A DNA stretch of 15,150 bases from JBOHRE01 sp050732635 (GCA_050732635.1 JBOHRE010000080.1:1-15150); one strand, 5' to 3'. Positions 6,138 through 14,428 are shown, counted from the stretch's first letter. The notes: generated from the sequence alone by a model not told the origin. A program made the numbers and translations.

Positions 6138-6199
6138 GAGCCGACCCGAACCCGTGTTGTCAACGCCCGGAACCCATCCGGACCGATGTGCGGCGGCGC

Positions 6200-6234
6200 A
6201 AAAAAAGCGTTCGCCGATCGCACCGGCTCAACGC
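6200..6234 (-). terminator. Possible internal terminator/attenuator after tRNA-fMet
   Basis: On the minus strand GCGTT (6234-6230) pairs with AACGC (6211-6207), then GCCG (6227-6224) with CGGC (6216-6213), separated by a small internal loop. Seven T residues follow immediately. It lies 52 bases past tRNA-fMet and 63 bases before tRNA-Phe. The stem is weaker than the operon terminator, so read-through is expected. Confidence 0.6.
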
Positions 6235-6256
6235 GAGTCGCCTCTTCAGGCGCGCA

Positions 6257-6280
6257 AGCCCCGGAACGGATCCCGGGGCT
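6257..6280. other. Hairpin just 3' of tRNA-fMet
   Basis: AGCCCCGG (6257-6264) and CCGGGGCT (6273-6280) form a perfect 8-bp inverted repeat with an 8-base loop, five bases from the tRNA-fMet discriminator. There is no T-tract next to it. It could be a processing or stability element, or the first part of a bipartite terminator with 6200-6234. Confidence 0.6.
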
Positions 6281-6285
6281 CGGTA

Positions 6286-6359
6286 TAGCGGGGGCGGGAT
6301 TCGAACCCGCGACCTCCGGGTTATGAGCCCGGCGAGCTACCAGACTGCTCCACCCCGCG
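6286..6359 (-). tRNA. tRNA-fMet(CAT), initiator
   Basis: A 74-base tRNA. Initiator hallmarks are visible: position 1 (C) does not pair with position 72 (U), and three G-C pairs close the anticodon stem next to the loop CTCATAA, with CAT at 6325-6323. Discriminator A. It is the first gene after the promoter, with a predicted leader of only a few bases. Confidence 0.97.
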
Positions 6360-6369
6360 ACAGACGAGA

Positions 6370-6398
6370 AGTATAACCCCGGCAGGGGGGGTCGTCAA
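6370..6398 (-). promoter_or_regulatory. Sigma-70-type promoter of the tRNA operon
   Basis: On the minus strand TTGACG (6398-6393) is followed by a 17-base spacer and TATACT (6375-6370), close to consensus at both boxes and with ideal spacing. The expected start is near 6363, four bases before the mature tRNA-fMet 5' end. An AT-rich stretch upstream (about 6440-6466) could act as an UP element. Confidence 0.9.
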
Positions 6399-6557
6399 CC
6401 CTGGATGGTGCCCCTTTCCGGCGCACCCCCTAGCCCAACCAAATCAGTGAATGATAACGGTTTACGCGCCGCCAGAAAAGCCCCGGGTGCACCGCTTCCG
6501 GCCCTGGTCGGCGGTCCCTCGATTCGCGCGAAATGGAGGCAGTGCGAAGCGCCCCGA

Positions 6558-6606
6558 AACCATCAACCATCAACCATCAACCATAGACCATCAACCATAC
6601 ACCATC
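6558..6606. repeat. Heptamer tandem repeat, seven units, at the leuS 3' end
   Basis: Seven consecutive 7-base units on the plus strand: AACCATC three times, then AACCATA, GACCATC, AACCATA, CACCATC. The array touches the leuS stop codon (6607-6605) and extends into the 3' untranslated side. It shares its unit with the array at 4830-4871. The rest of the leuS-tRNA interval (6399-6557) shows no gene. Confidence 0.88.
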
Positions 6607-9175
6607 ACCGCCCGACGACCAGATTGATCAGCCGGTCGGGCACGAAGATCACCTTGCGCACCGTGGCGCCATCGACGAAGCGGCGCACATTGTCGTCGGC
6701 GAGCGCGCGGTCGCGGGCCTCGTCCTCACCGATGCCGCGCGGCGCCGACATGCGCGCGCGCACCTTGCCATTGACCTGGACGACGAACTCGATGGTATCG
6801 GTCGTCGCCTTGTGGGGATCGAAGGCGGGCCAGACAGGCTGGCCCTGGCGTGCGGCATCGAAGAGTGTGGTCTCGGCGCCGAGGCGCTGCCACAGCTCCT
6901 CTGCGAGGTGTGGCGCGAAAGGGGCGACGAGGATCGGCAGCACCTCGACCTCGGCGCGGTTCGCGGTGCGGCCGCCTTCGCGCACGGCGTTGAGATACTC
7001 CATGAGTGCGGCGATGGCCGTGTTGTAGTGCAGGCCTTCGATGTCTTCGGCGACCTTGCGGATCGTGGCGTGCAGCTTCTGCTCGAGCGGATGTGCGATG
7101 GGTTCGTCGCCGAGCGCGTCGACCGGGACGATGGTGTCCCACAGGCGATTGAGGAAGCTCCAGGGCCCCTGGAGACCGTCGTCGCGGAAGTCGCCGCCTT
7201 CCTGATAGGGGCCGATGAACATCAGATAGGTGCGGAACGTGTCGGCGCCCCAGCGCGCGATGTATTCGTCCGGGACGACGACGTTGCCCCGGCTCTTCGA
7301 CATCTTGGCGCCTTCCCTGACGATCAGGCCGTGTTTACGGAAGCGCTCGAAGGGCTCCTCGAAGTCGAGCAGCCCCAGGTCGTGCAGCGCCATGGTGATG
7401 AAGCGTGCGTACAGCAGGTGGAGCACGGCGTGCTCCTCGCCACCGATGTACATGTCGACGGGCAGCCACGTCTGGGTGAGCGAGGGCAGGAACGCGACGT
7501 CGCGCCGGTTGGCCGACGGGTAGCGCAGGAAGTACCAGGCGCTGTCGAGGAACGTGTCGCTGACATCGGTCTCGCGGCGCGCGCGCCCGCCGCATTGGGG
7601 ACAGGGAACGCGGTACCACTCCTCGACTCGCGCGAGCGGTGAGATGCCGCTCTCGTCGGGCGTGTAGTCCTTGACGAAGGGCAGCTCGACGGGCAGGTCG
7701 CGCTCCGGCACGGGTACGGTGCCGCACGTCTCGCAGTAGATGATCGGGATCGGCGGTCCCCAGTAGCGCTGCCGTGAGATGCACCAGTCGTGGAGGCGGA
7801 AGTTGACGCGTCGGAAGGCGAAGCCGCGCGCCTCCAGCCAGTCGGTGATCCTGCCCTTGGCCTGCTCGGTGGGGAGCCCGTCGAACTGACCGGAACTCAT
7901 CATGACGCCGTCGCCGGTGAAGGCTTCGGTCGGAGCGGCTGCGGCCGGCGCCTGCGGGCGAATCTCGCGGCTTCGGCCGGGATCCGTGCCGACGGCGACG
8001 GCGTCGGCCGCAGCGCGCAGGACCGGTCGGATCTCGAGGGCGAACTGCGTCGCGAACTCGAAGTCGCGCTGATCGTGCGCCGGCACCGCCATGATCGCGC
8101 CGGTGCCGTATTCCATCAGCACGTAGTCGGCGATCCACACCGGGATGTCCTCGCCGGTCGCCGGATTGATGCAGAAGCCGCCGGTGAATACGCCGGTCTT
8201 GGCCTTGTCCTCCTTCTTCCGCGAGACGAGGTCGGTCGTGACGGCGCGGCGACGGTACTCCTCGACCTCGGCGCGGCGGGCGTCGCTCGTCACACGGTCC
8301 ACCAGCGGGTGCTCCGGCGCCAGGACCATGAAGGTGGCGCCGAAGACGGTGTCAGGGCGCGTGGTGAAGACGCGAATCGCCGGCTCGCTCGGCGTCAGCT
8401 TCGCGGGCTCGTGCGTGGCGCGGTCGCGCTCGGCGCCCGCGCCGGCCACAGGGAACAGGATCTCGGCCCCCTCACTCCGGCCGATCCAGTTGCGTTGTGC
8501 CGTCCTGGTCGACTCCGACCAGTCGATCCAGTCCAGGTTCTGCAGCAGGCGCTCGGCGTAGCGCGTGATCTGGAAGAACCACTGCGAGAGCAGCCGCTGC
8601 TCGACCGGCGTGCCGCAGCGCTCGCAGGCGCCGGCAATGACCTGCTCGTTCGCCAGCACGGTGTGGCAGCCGGGGCACCAGTTGACCGGCGCCTCCCGCT
8701 TCTCGGCGAGGCCGGCGCGGAAGAGCTGCAGGAAGATCCACTGCGTCCACTTGTAGTAGCGCGGGTCCGTCGTATCGACCGTGTGATTCCAGTCGTACAT
8801 GGCGCCGGTCCGCTTCAGCTGGCGCGTGAAATTCGCGATGTTGCGCGGGATCAGCTCCATCGGATGCGTGCCGATCTTCAGCGCGAAGTTCTCCGAGTGG
8901 ATGCCGAACGCGTCGAAGCCGATCGGCTCGAAGACATCAGCCCCGTTGAGTCGCCGGAATCGGCCGTAGATGTCGGCGCCCGTGAAGGCGTAGATGTTGC
9001 CCACATGCAGCCCTTCGGCCGACGGATACGGGAACATCATCAGGTTGTAGAACGGCCGCGCTGCGGCGAGCAGCTCCTCGTCGAGCCACCGGTTCGTGCG
9101 GCGCTCGTCCCAGAGCTTCTGCCACTTCTCTTCGATCGCCGTCGGCTCGTACGCGATGCGCGTGTGTGTGCTCAT
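6605..9175 (-). CDS. leuS: Leucyl-tRNA synthetase
   Basis: An 856-residue class I synthetase that charges tRNA-Leu with leucine using ATP in the cytoplasm. The HIGH-type motif is HVGN at 57-60 and the KMSKS loop is at 624-628. Zinc-finger cysteines appear as C167/C170/C184/C187 and C481/C484/C525/C528. The CP1 editing domain shows TTRPDTVFGAT at 271-281 and YGTGAIMAVPAHDQRD at 356-371. The C-terminal VQVNGKVRARM (799-809) is typical of bacterial LeuRS. Two Ala/Pro-rich stretches (about 244-266 and 388-416) look like insertions near or within CP1. The start is ATG 9175, with only a weak ribosome site. A perfect TATAAT lies upstream at 9213-9208. The operon beyond its 3' end encodes two of its tRNA substrates, Leu(CAG) and Leu(GAG). 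No clear terminator was seen after the stop. Confidence 0.98.
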   Translation of the reverse strand: MSTHTRIAYEPTAIEEKWQKLWDERRTNRWLDEELLAAARPFYNLMMFPYPSAEGLHVGNIYAFTGADIYGRFRRLNGADVFEPIGFDAFGIHSENFALKIGTHPMELIPRNIANFTRQLKRTGAMYDWNHTVDTTDPRYYKWTQWIFLQLFRAGLAEKREAPVNWCPGCHTVLANEQVIAGACERCGTPVEQRLLSQWFFQITRYAERLLQNLDWIDWSESTRTAQRNWIGRSEGAEILFPVAGAGAERDRATHEPAKLTPSEPAIRVFTTRPDTVFGATFMVLAPEHPLVDRVTSDARRAEVEEYRRRAVTTDLVSRKKEDKAKTGVFTGGFCINPATGEDIPVWIADYVLMEYGTGAIMAVPAHDQRDFEFATQFALEIRPVLRAAADAVAVGTDPGRSREIRPQAPAAAAPTEAFTGDGVMMSSGQFDGLPTEQAKGRITDWLEARGFAFRRVNFRLHDWCISRQRYWGPPIPIIYCETCGTVPVPERDLPVELPFVKDYTPDESGISPLARVEEWYRVPCPQCGGRARRETDVSDTFLDSAWYFLRYPSANRRDVAFLPSLTQTWLPVDMYIGGEEHAVLHLLYARFITMALHDLGLLDFEEPFERFRKHGLIVREGAKMSKSRGNVVVPDEYIARWGADTFRTYLMFIGPYQEGGDFRDDGLQGPWSFLNRLWDTIVPVDALGDEPIAHPLEQKLHATIRKVAEDIEGLHYNTAIAALMEYLNAVREGGRTANRAEVEVLPILVAPFAPHLAEELWQRLGAETTLFDAARQGQPVWPAFDPHKATTDTIEFVVQVNGKVRARMSAPRGIGEDEARDRALADDNVRRFVDGATVRKVIFVPDRLINLVVGR

Positions 9176-9207
9176 GCCTGCCGTCGTGCGGGCGTGGTCA
9201 AACGCGA

Positions 9208-9213
9208 ATTATA
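9208..9213 (-). promoter_or_regulatory. Candidate leuS promoter -10 box
   Basis: TATAAT on the minus strand overlaps the stop codon of the upstream lipoprotein gene and lies 33 bases before the leuS start. The region where a -35 would lie is G/C-only and does not match. Without a -35 the call rests on the -10 alone, and read-through from the upstream gene is also possible. Confidence 0.45.
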
Positions 9214-10327
9214 GGCGCGGGGCGGGCGCGGGGGCAGGGGCCGGCGCGGGGGTCGGCACTACACCGGCCGCCGCGGCGATGATCCGCTCCAGTGCGCCGT
9301 AGGGATCGCCCTCAGCGGCTTCGGCGGCCTGCATGATCGCGGCCGTGGCTGCGGCAAGATCGCGACCGAGCGCCTCGTAAGCGGCCTCGAAGCGGTGCAG
9401 GCGATCGAAGTAGAGGCGCCGCGCGATGAGCGTGGCATTGTTGAGCGGCGCGCGCGCGAAGGCCTCGAAGGTGGTCACCTCGAGGGTCGGCTGCAACTCG
9501 GCGGCGAAACGCTGCCGCGCGTCGGCGAAGACCACCTCACGCAGTCGCAGCGTCTGCTCGAGTGACAGATCGGTCCGGCCGTACAGCGTCTCGAGCTCAC
9601 GGATCAGGGATTCGAGAAAGCCGCCGAACCGCAGGTTGTCGCGCCAGAAGGCGAGCGCGCGGCGGCAGCGCGGCGCGTCGTCGCCCTCGAGACGGCAGAA
9701 GAACTCCGCTGCGCCACGGTCGCCGACGAAGCTGGCGAAGCTCTCGTTGAATGCCGCCTGGCTGGGCAGGTAGAGCGAGTTGTGCGTCAGCTCATGGATC
9801 ACGGTGGCGACGAGCGTCACGTCATCGTAATCCAACAGAGTCGAGAGCAGGGGGTCGCTGAACCAGCCGAGCGTGCTGAATGCGGCAGTCGGGCGGATGT
9901 ACGTATCGTAGCCCTTCGCCTCGAGCCCACGCGCGGCACGCTGCGCGCTGGCGCTGCTGAAAAAGCCCTTGTAGGGAATCCGGCCGACGATCGGGAACCA
10001 CCAGGTGACCTGCTCGAAGCGATCCTGTCGCGCGGCGGAGAGGACCAGGGCGAGCGTGTCGCGGTCGATCCGGGAGAAGGTCGTGTAGCTGTCACCGACG
10101 TCGAGGCCGAGGCCCTCGTCGGCGAAGGTGCGCGCATCGAGCACCAGCGCGAGCTTGCGACGCACCTCCGGCGGCGTCGCCGGCGCGGCGACCAGCTCGC
10201 TGATCGGCTGCCGGCGACTGAGGATCCGGGCCTCCTCGATGCCGGCCCGCAGCACGTAGAGCGGCGAGCAGGCGCCGAGCGCGCCCGCAACGACGACGAC
10301 AAACGTGGCTCGTATGATGGCGCGCAT
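9209..10327 (-). CDS. Predicted lipoprotein zinc aminopeptidase (Aminopep/DUF2265 family)
   Basis: A 372-residue protein. Residues 1-20 are a lipoprotein signal: positive start, hydrophobic run FVVVVAGA, lipobox LGAC with Cys20. The mature protein would be membrane-anchored on the outer side of the cytoplasmic membrane or in the outer membrane. VIHELTHNSLYLPSQ at 177-191 carries the HExxH zinc motif (His178, Glu179, His182), and Glu195 in FNESFASF is the likely third ligand. This pattern, with the GRIPYKGFF segment at 115-123, fits the putative aminopeptidase family PF10023; the substrate is unknown. ATG 10327 is chosen because the signal peptide begins there and AAGGGA lies just upstream; the longer frame to 10390 adds a polar extension. 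The last residues form a PAPAPAPAPAP tail encoded by a G/C-only repeat, possibly of variable length. leuS follows after 33 bases. Confidence 0.88.
   Translation of the reverse strand: MRAIIRATFVVVVAGALGACSPLYVLRAGIEEARILSRRQPISELVAAPATPPEVRRKLALVLDARTFADEGLGLDVGDSYTTFSRIDRDTLALVLSAARQDRFEQVTWWFPIVGRIPYKGFFSSASAQRAARGLEAKGYDTYIRPTAAFSTLGWFSDPLLSTLLDYDDVTLVATVIHELTHNSLYLPSQAAFNESFASFVGDRGAAEFFCRLEGDDAPRCRRALAFWRDNLRFGGFLESLIRELETLYGRTDLSLEQTLRLREVVFADARQRFAAELQPTLEVTTFEAFARAPLNNATLIARRLYFDRLHRFEAAYEALGRDLAAATAAIMQAAEAAEGDPYGALERIIAAAAGVVPTPAPAPAPAPAPRL
9219..9252 (+). other. G-quadruplex-like tract over the Ala-Pro tail codons
   Basis: Five G runs of 3-5 bases on the plus strand (9219-9222, 9224-9226, 9230-9234, 9237-9240, 9248-9252). 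They cover the codons of the lipoprotein Ala-Pro tail and sit where the leuS -35 should be. The mRNA of the lipoprotein gene is C-rich here. Confidence 0.5.
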
Positions 10328-10400
10328 CGTGTCCCTTCGGTTCGGAGGCTCTGTGACCCCCATGCGCTGGGCACGGTTCCCGTCCCCCATTCAGCGCGCG

Positions 10401-10430
10401 CCCCCGCCCCCGCCCTCGCCCGCGCCCCCC
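10401..10430 (-). other. G-quadruplex-like tract in the divergent intergenic region
   Basis: On the minus strand five G runs of 6, 3, 3, 5 and 5 bases are separated by loops of 1-3 bases, a textbook quadruplex pattern. It lies 74-103 bases upstream of the lipoprotein start and on its coding strand, so it could be in the mRNA leader or the promoter. Confidence 0.6.
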
Positions 10431-10442
10431 ATACCGGGTATG
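10430..10442. promoter_or_regulatory. Inverted repeat CATACC-G-GGTATG, possible operator
   Basis: A perfect 6-bp dyad around one base, next to the G-quadruplex-like tract and between the two divergent genes. TAGACT at 10451-10456 could be a -10 for the plus-strand kinase gene, but no -35 was found. A regulator cannot be named. Confidence 0.4.
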
Positions 10443-10569
10443 CTTCCTGCTAGACTCGTCCTGTCCACCAACGCCTGCGCGGCAACCCGACGGCACAGCG
10501 AGGATGGCGGAGACCGAAGCGCGCAACGACGCTCCCGGTGTGAGCCCCGCCCGTGAGGGTAGCACGATC

Positions 10570-13500
10570 ATGCGCTGGATCGTCGGCCGTCATGGCTGGA
10601 TCCTGCCGATCGCGACGATCCTGCTGGTGCTGGCCGGCCTGTACATCATCGACCAGGACCGCCGCCACGACATCGAAACCGCGCGTGAGTCCGCGTATGA
10701 CGATGCCCGCCGTCGCGCCAGTGTTCTGGCGGAGGCCATCAGCAGCACGATCAGTAATCGACTGGGCGCGCTGGCAGCCGCGAAGCTGCGCTTCACGCCC
10801 GTGCAGGACTCGGTCAGCGAGCAAACCTTCGCGGCGGCGGTCGACAGTGTAACGGCGAACCTCACCGGCTTGACCGCGATCTCGGTCATCTTCCCCGACA
10901 GCACGATCATTCGTGGTACGGCGGCCGCACTGGGACGGCCGGGGCTGCAGATCACCGATTCGATGCTCGCACCCGCATTCCGGCGTGCGCTGCTGAACCG
11001 AACCACGTCGGCGAGCAGCGTGTTCGATCCACCGATCGGCGCGCGCCGCGTAGTCGTCTTCGACCCGGTGCTCAGCTCCGACAGTACCACGGTACATGCG
11101 GTGCTCGCCGCCGAGCTCGACCCGCAAGCCATCCTGCGCGCGGCCACCAGCGCGCCGCCTGCCGACACCCTGAGCGCGCCCTTCTACTCCGTCTACGGCC
11201 CGAACGGCGTACGCATCAACACCGTGCCTGCCGCACCGCGCGACTGGCCGACCGTGGAGCGGTCGATCGCCGTCGCGGACACGGAGTGGCTCATCCGCCT
11301 CGCCTACCAGCCGGTCAATCCGAGCGTGTATCAGGCGCAACGCCTCGCGACCTGGGTCGCCGGCCTGGCGCTGGCGCTCATGCTCGGCGCGATCCTGTTC
11401 ATCCTGCGCCGCACGGTCGTCACGCAACACGAGGAGATCCGTCTGCGGCACGCGGCCGAGCAGGAAGCGCGGCGTAGCGCGCAGGAGGCGCGCGAACGTG
11501 CGCGCGAGGCGCGCGAGCTGGCCTCGCAGCTGGAGGCGGCGCAGCGCGCATCCGAGCGACTTTCGACGTCGCTCGATCCTGACGACGTGGTCGAGCTCTT
11601 CCTCGGCGGCGTCGCCGAGAGCCTCGAGGCGGAAGTCGCATCGCTCTACACCTTCGAGGAGGAGGGCGAGGTCCTGGTCGGGCGCAAGCGCGTGATCTTC
11701 CGCGATCTGGGTCCGCTGACGGCGCGACTCGATGCCGAGGACATCCGCCAGGTGCGGGCGCCGGTGGCGATGCTGCCGACGATCGCCGAGACCGTGCAGA
11801 CCGGCGAGCCGGTCGTCATCGAGGACGCACAGCGTGAAGGCAAGAGCGTGGGCGCGTTCGCCACCGGCGCGGATCGGGCAACCGCCTCGGTCGCGATTCC
11901 GCTGATGGTTGCCGGCCACATGGTGGGCGTGGCGACCTGGGAGGTGTTCACCGGCCCGCGCACGTTCAACGCGGCGATGATCGCCTTCGCGCAGGCACTG
12001 GCCGCGCCGGCCGCCGCGGCGCTGCGCTCGGCCGAGCTGTTCAGCTCGCTGGAGGCGGCGCGCTCGCGCGCCACACGCGAGGCGCTGCGCTTCGGCACCG
12101 TGCTGGATCAGATGGCCGACGGCGTGGTGGTCGTCGATCGCGAGGGGCGAGTCGACCTGTCGAACAAGGCCGCGCAGGAACTGCTCGGGCTCGGTCTCTC
12201 CGAGGTGCCGGTCAAGGACTGGACCAGCGTGTTCCGCATCGAGACGGTCGACGGTCGACCGTACGCGCCCGCAGAGTTCCCGCTGGCTCGTGCGCTTCAG
12301 GGTTCGCGCGTCGACCGTGCCAACTTCATCCTACGTTCCGTGGGCGGCGTCGAGCGCTACCTGTCCGGCTCGGCCGGTCCGATCGGCACGGTGCGTGGCG
12401 ACATCACCGGCGCCGCCATGGTGTTCCGCGATGTGACCGACGAGCACCAGTACGCGGAGATGTTGCGGCACACCAACCGCGAGCTACGCAAGCAGGCGGA
12501 GGTGCTGGAGCAGATGAACCAGCAGCTCCGCGAGGCGACGGCCGCGAAGGACCAGTTCCTGGCGGTCATGAGCCACGAGCTGCGCACTCCGATCAACGCG
12601 ATCATGGGCTACGCCGATCTGCTCGACCTCGGCATCAAGGGCGACCTCAACGCCGATCAGCGCGGCATGCTCAATCGCATCCGCGACACCTCGCGGCATC
12701 TGCTCGGGCTCATCAACGAAGTGCTGGACCTGGCCAAGATCGGCGCCGGCCAGATCGACCTGTCGGTCGCCGATCTGGATGTGCGCGAGGTCGTCGATCG
12801 TGCGGTCGCGCAGGTCATGCCCCTTGCAAACGCCAAGGGCCTCACGCTGCAGGTGCACGTCGCCGAGGACGGAGCCAATGGCAACCGCATCCGTGTGCTC
12901 GCCGACGAGACTCGCCTCGCGCAGATCGTGATCAACCTGCTGTCCAACGCGGTGAAGTTCACGCAGCGAGGCAGTGTCGACATCTTCATCGACGCGGCCG
13001 ATGGCTATGGCCGCATCCGGGTGCGTGACACCGGACCCGGTATCGCGCCCGATCAGGTCGATCGCATCTTCGAGGAGTTCTACCAGGTCGATAGTGGCCT
13101 GGCGCGCAGCTCGGGAGGAACCGGACTCGGCCTGTCCATTGCACGCCGCTTCGCGCGGCTCATGGGCGGCGACGTGCGCCTCCGTAGCGAGCTGGGTAAG
13201 GGCTCGGAGTTCACGGTCGCGCTGCCGACCCCGGAGTACGCGACCGGAGCCCCGGCGAACGCGCACCGCACGCCCGTCGTGGCTGCTCTCTGTCCCGATC
13301 CGACCCGCCTGCAGCAGATCGAGGAAGAAACCGAGGGCAGACTGCGCGTGGTCTGCACCGAGGAGCCCGACGAGCTCGCCGCCCTGGCCCGTCGCGAGAA
13401 CGCCGACCTCATCCTGATCGATGTGGCCTCGGGCGACCACGGCGCCTGGCGTGCTCTGGCATCCCTGACCAATGACCCGCGCACCGCGCACGCGCGCGTG

Positions 13501-14013
13501 TTGCTGCTCAGCTCCACCGCTGAGGACCAACGTCGCGCCGTGGATATGGGCTCGTTCCGTCTGCTCGGCCGGCCGCTCTCCGTCGATGACGTGCTTAGGG
13601 CCGTCCGGCGCCATGTATCCGGTGACGCGCGCATCCTGATCTTCGGTGACGATCAAGAGGAACGGCGACTACTCTCTGAGGCCCTGACTGCTGCCGGCTA
13701 TGACGTCACCGTCGACAACGGAACGCGCGACAATGTGAAACGGATCCGCAAGGTGAAGCCGGCTCTCATCATCATCGGCCTGCTTGCGCACGACAACGCC
13801 GCGCTCGCCACGCTCGCGCGCATGCATGCCGATAAGCGCATCGGCAGCACCCCCGTGCTCGCCTACCTACCCACTGTGATGAGCGATGACGCGCTCGACG
13901 ATCTGCAGCGCGCCGGCGCTCAGGTCTGCCAGCTCGAGGGCGTCCGCATGCGTACCGATGGCGATCTCATCTTCGACGCTCTCGCCCTCGCCGCACCGTC
14001 CCTTCAAACCTGA
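10570..14013 (+). CDS. Membrane hybrid sensor histidine kinase with two degenerate receiver domains
   Basis: An 1147-residue protein. Order: membrane helix 12-27; extracytoplasmic sensor 28-260; membrane helix 262-279; Ala/Arg/Glu-rich coiled coil 285-332; GAF-like domain about 333-492; PAS about 505-625; coiled coil 628-660; HisKA with phospho-acceptor His669 in MSHELRTP; HATPase with N box (Asn789, Asn793), DTGPGIAP at 820-827 and GGTGLGLSI at 849-857. Two receiver-like domains follow. The first (about 901-1017) keeps the acceptor Asp951 but lacks the acidic pair, and the usual Lys is Arg1001. The second (about 1018-1147) keeps Asp1027/Asp1028 but has Gly1070 in place of the acceptor Asp. 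The signal sensed is unknown. ATG 10570 is preferred because GAGGG lies 10 bases upstream. ATG 10504 would add 22 polar residues and has its purine stretch too close. Confidence 0.92.
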   Translation: MRWIVGRHGWILPIATILLVLAGLYIIDQDRRHDIETARESAYDDARRRASVLAEAISSTISNRLGALAAAKLRFTPVQDSVSEQTFAAAVDSVTANLTGLTAISVIFPDSTIIRGTAAALGRPGLQITDSMLAPAFRRALLNRTTSASSVFDPPIGARRVVVFDPVLSSDSTTVHAVLAAELDPQAILRAATSAPPADTLSAPFYSVYGPNGVRINTVPAAPRDWPTVERSIAVADTEWLIRLAYQPVNPSVYQAQRLATWVAGLALALMLGAILFILRRTVVTQHEEIRLRHAAEQEARRSAQEARERAREARELASQLEAAQRASERLSTSLDPDDVVELFLGGVAESLEAEVASLYTFEEEGEVLVGRKRVIFRDLGPLTARLDAEDIRQVRAPVAMLPTIAETVQTGEPVVIEDAQREGKSVGAFATGADRATASVAIPLMVAGHMVGVATWEVFTGPRTFNAAMIAFAQALAAPAAAALRSAELFSSLEAARSRATREALRFGTVLDQMADGVVVVDREGRVDLSNKAAQELLGLGLSEVPVKDWTSVFRIETVDGRPYAPAEFPLARALQGSRVDRANFILRSVGGVERYLSGSAGPIGTVRGDITGAAMVFRDVTDEHQYAEMLRHTNRELRKQAEVLEQMNQQLREATAAKDQFLAVMSHELRTPINAIMGYADLLDLGIKGDLNADQRGMLNRIRDTSRHLLGLINEVLDLAKIGAGQIDLSVADLDVREVVDRAVAQVMPLANAKGLTLQVHVAEDGANGNRIRVLADETRLAQIVINLLSNAVKFTQRGSVDIFIDAADGYGRIRVRDTGPGIAPDQVDRIFEEFYQVDSGLARSSGGTGLGLSIARRFARLMGGDVRLRSELGKGSEFTVALPTPEYATGAPANAHRTPVVAALCPDPTRLQQIEEETEGRLRVVCTEEPDELAALARRENADLILIDVASGDHGAWRALASLTNDPRTAHARVLLLSSTAEDQRRAVDMGSFRLLGRPLSVDDVLRAVRRHVSGDARILIFGDDQEERRLLSEALTAAGYDVTVDNGTRDNVKRIRKVKPALIIIGLLAHDNAALATLARMHADKRIGSTPVLAYLPTVMSDDALDDLQRAGAQVCQLEGVRMRTDGDLIFDALALAAPSLQT

Positions 14014-14016
14014 CGC

Positions 14017-14394
14017 ATGGCGCGCACCTTTGTCGCGCTGGGGGCCACCTTCGCCGCGCTCGCCGTCGCCGCCGGCGCATTCGGCGCCCACGCTCTCGCC
14101 CCGCGCCTCACCGCCGACCGCCTCGCCACCTTCGAGCTCGCCGCTCGCTACCAGTTGTTCCACGCCATCGGACTGCTCGCCGTCGCCTGGGCCACCGACC
14201 GCTTTCCGGGCCCCGCTGCCGCTGCCGCCGGCTGGCTGCTCACCGCCGGAATCCTGATCTTCTGCTCCACACTCTATGTCCTCGCCCTCGGCGGTCCGCG
14301 CTGGCTCGGCGCCATCACACCGCTGGGCGGCCTTTGCCTGATCGCCGGCTGGGTCAGCCTGGCCCTCGCAGCGCTGGGCTCCGCCCGGTCCTAG
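14017..14394 (+). CDS. DUF423 family small membrane protein
   Basis: A 125-residue hydrophobic protein with about four membrane helices (roughly 3-25, 44-60, 68-90, 98-120). The N-terminal AGAFGAHAL at 19-27 and RYQLFHAIGLL at 44-54 are characteristic of the DUF423 (YgdD-like) family of inner-membrane proteins, whose function is unknown. The gene begins three bases after the stop of the kinase gene, so the two are probably co-transcribed and may be translationally coupled. There is no independent ribosome site apart from sequence inside the kinase 3' end. The link to the kinase may be organisational only. Confidence 0.9.
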   Translation: MARTFVALGATFAALAVAAGAFGAHALAPRLTADRLATFELAARYQLFHAIGLLAVAWATDRFPGPAAAAAGWLLTAGILIFCSTLYVLALGGPRWLGAITPLGGLCLIAGWVSLALAALGSARS

Positions 14395-14406
14395 GGCCCG
14401 GCGGCG

Positions 14407-14428
14407 GTCAACTAAAGTCCTAGTTGAC
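14407..14428. promoter_or_regulatory. Operator-like dyad 1 upstream of blaI-type gene
   Basis: GTCAACTA and TAGTTGAC form a perfect 8-bp inverted repeat around six bases. Its right arm overlaps the -35 box TTGACA, so a bound repressor would block polymerase. The core is ACTA-N6-TAGT. Confidence 0.7.

Noticed and set aside
6158..6163. Perfect TTGACA on the minus strand ahead of tRNA-Phe as an internal promoter
   Set aside because: A -10 at normal spacing would fall on CTCGGC inside the start of the tRNA, so no workable promoter is formed.
7790..9214. 474-codon plus-strand frame opposite leuS
   Set aside because: It mirrors the leuS codons, shows no domain signature, and leuS is unmistakable.
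10450..11919. 489-codon minus-strand frame opposite the histidine kinase
   Set aside because: Composition is Arg/Gly/His-rich without any motif, and the plus frame codes a complete recognisable kinase; GC-rich genes give long antisense frames.
12484..13656. 390-codon minus-strand frame opposite the kinase C-terminal half
   Set aside because: His/Asp-rich antisense composition without family features, opposite intact HisKA and HATPase motifs.
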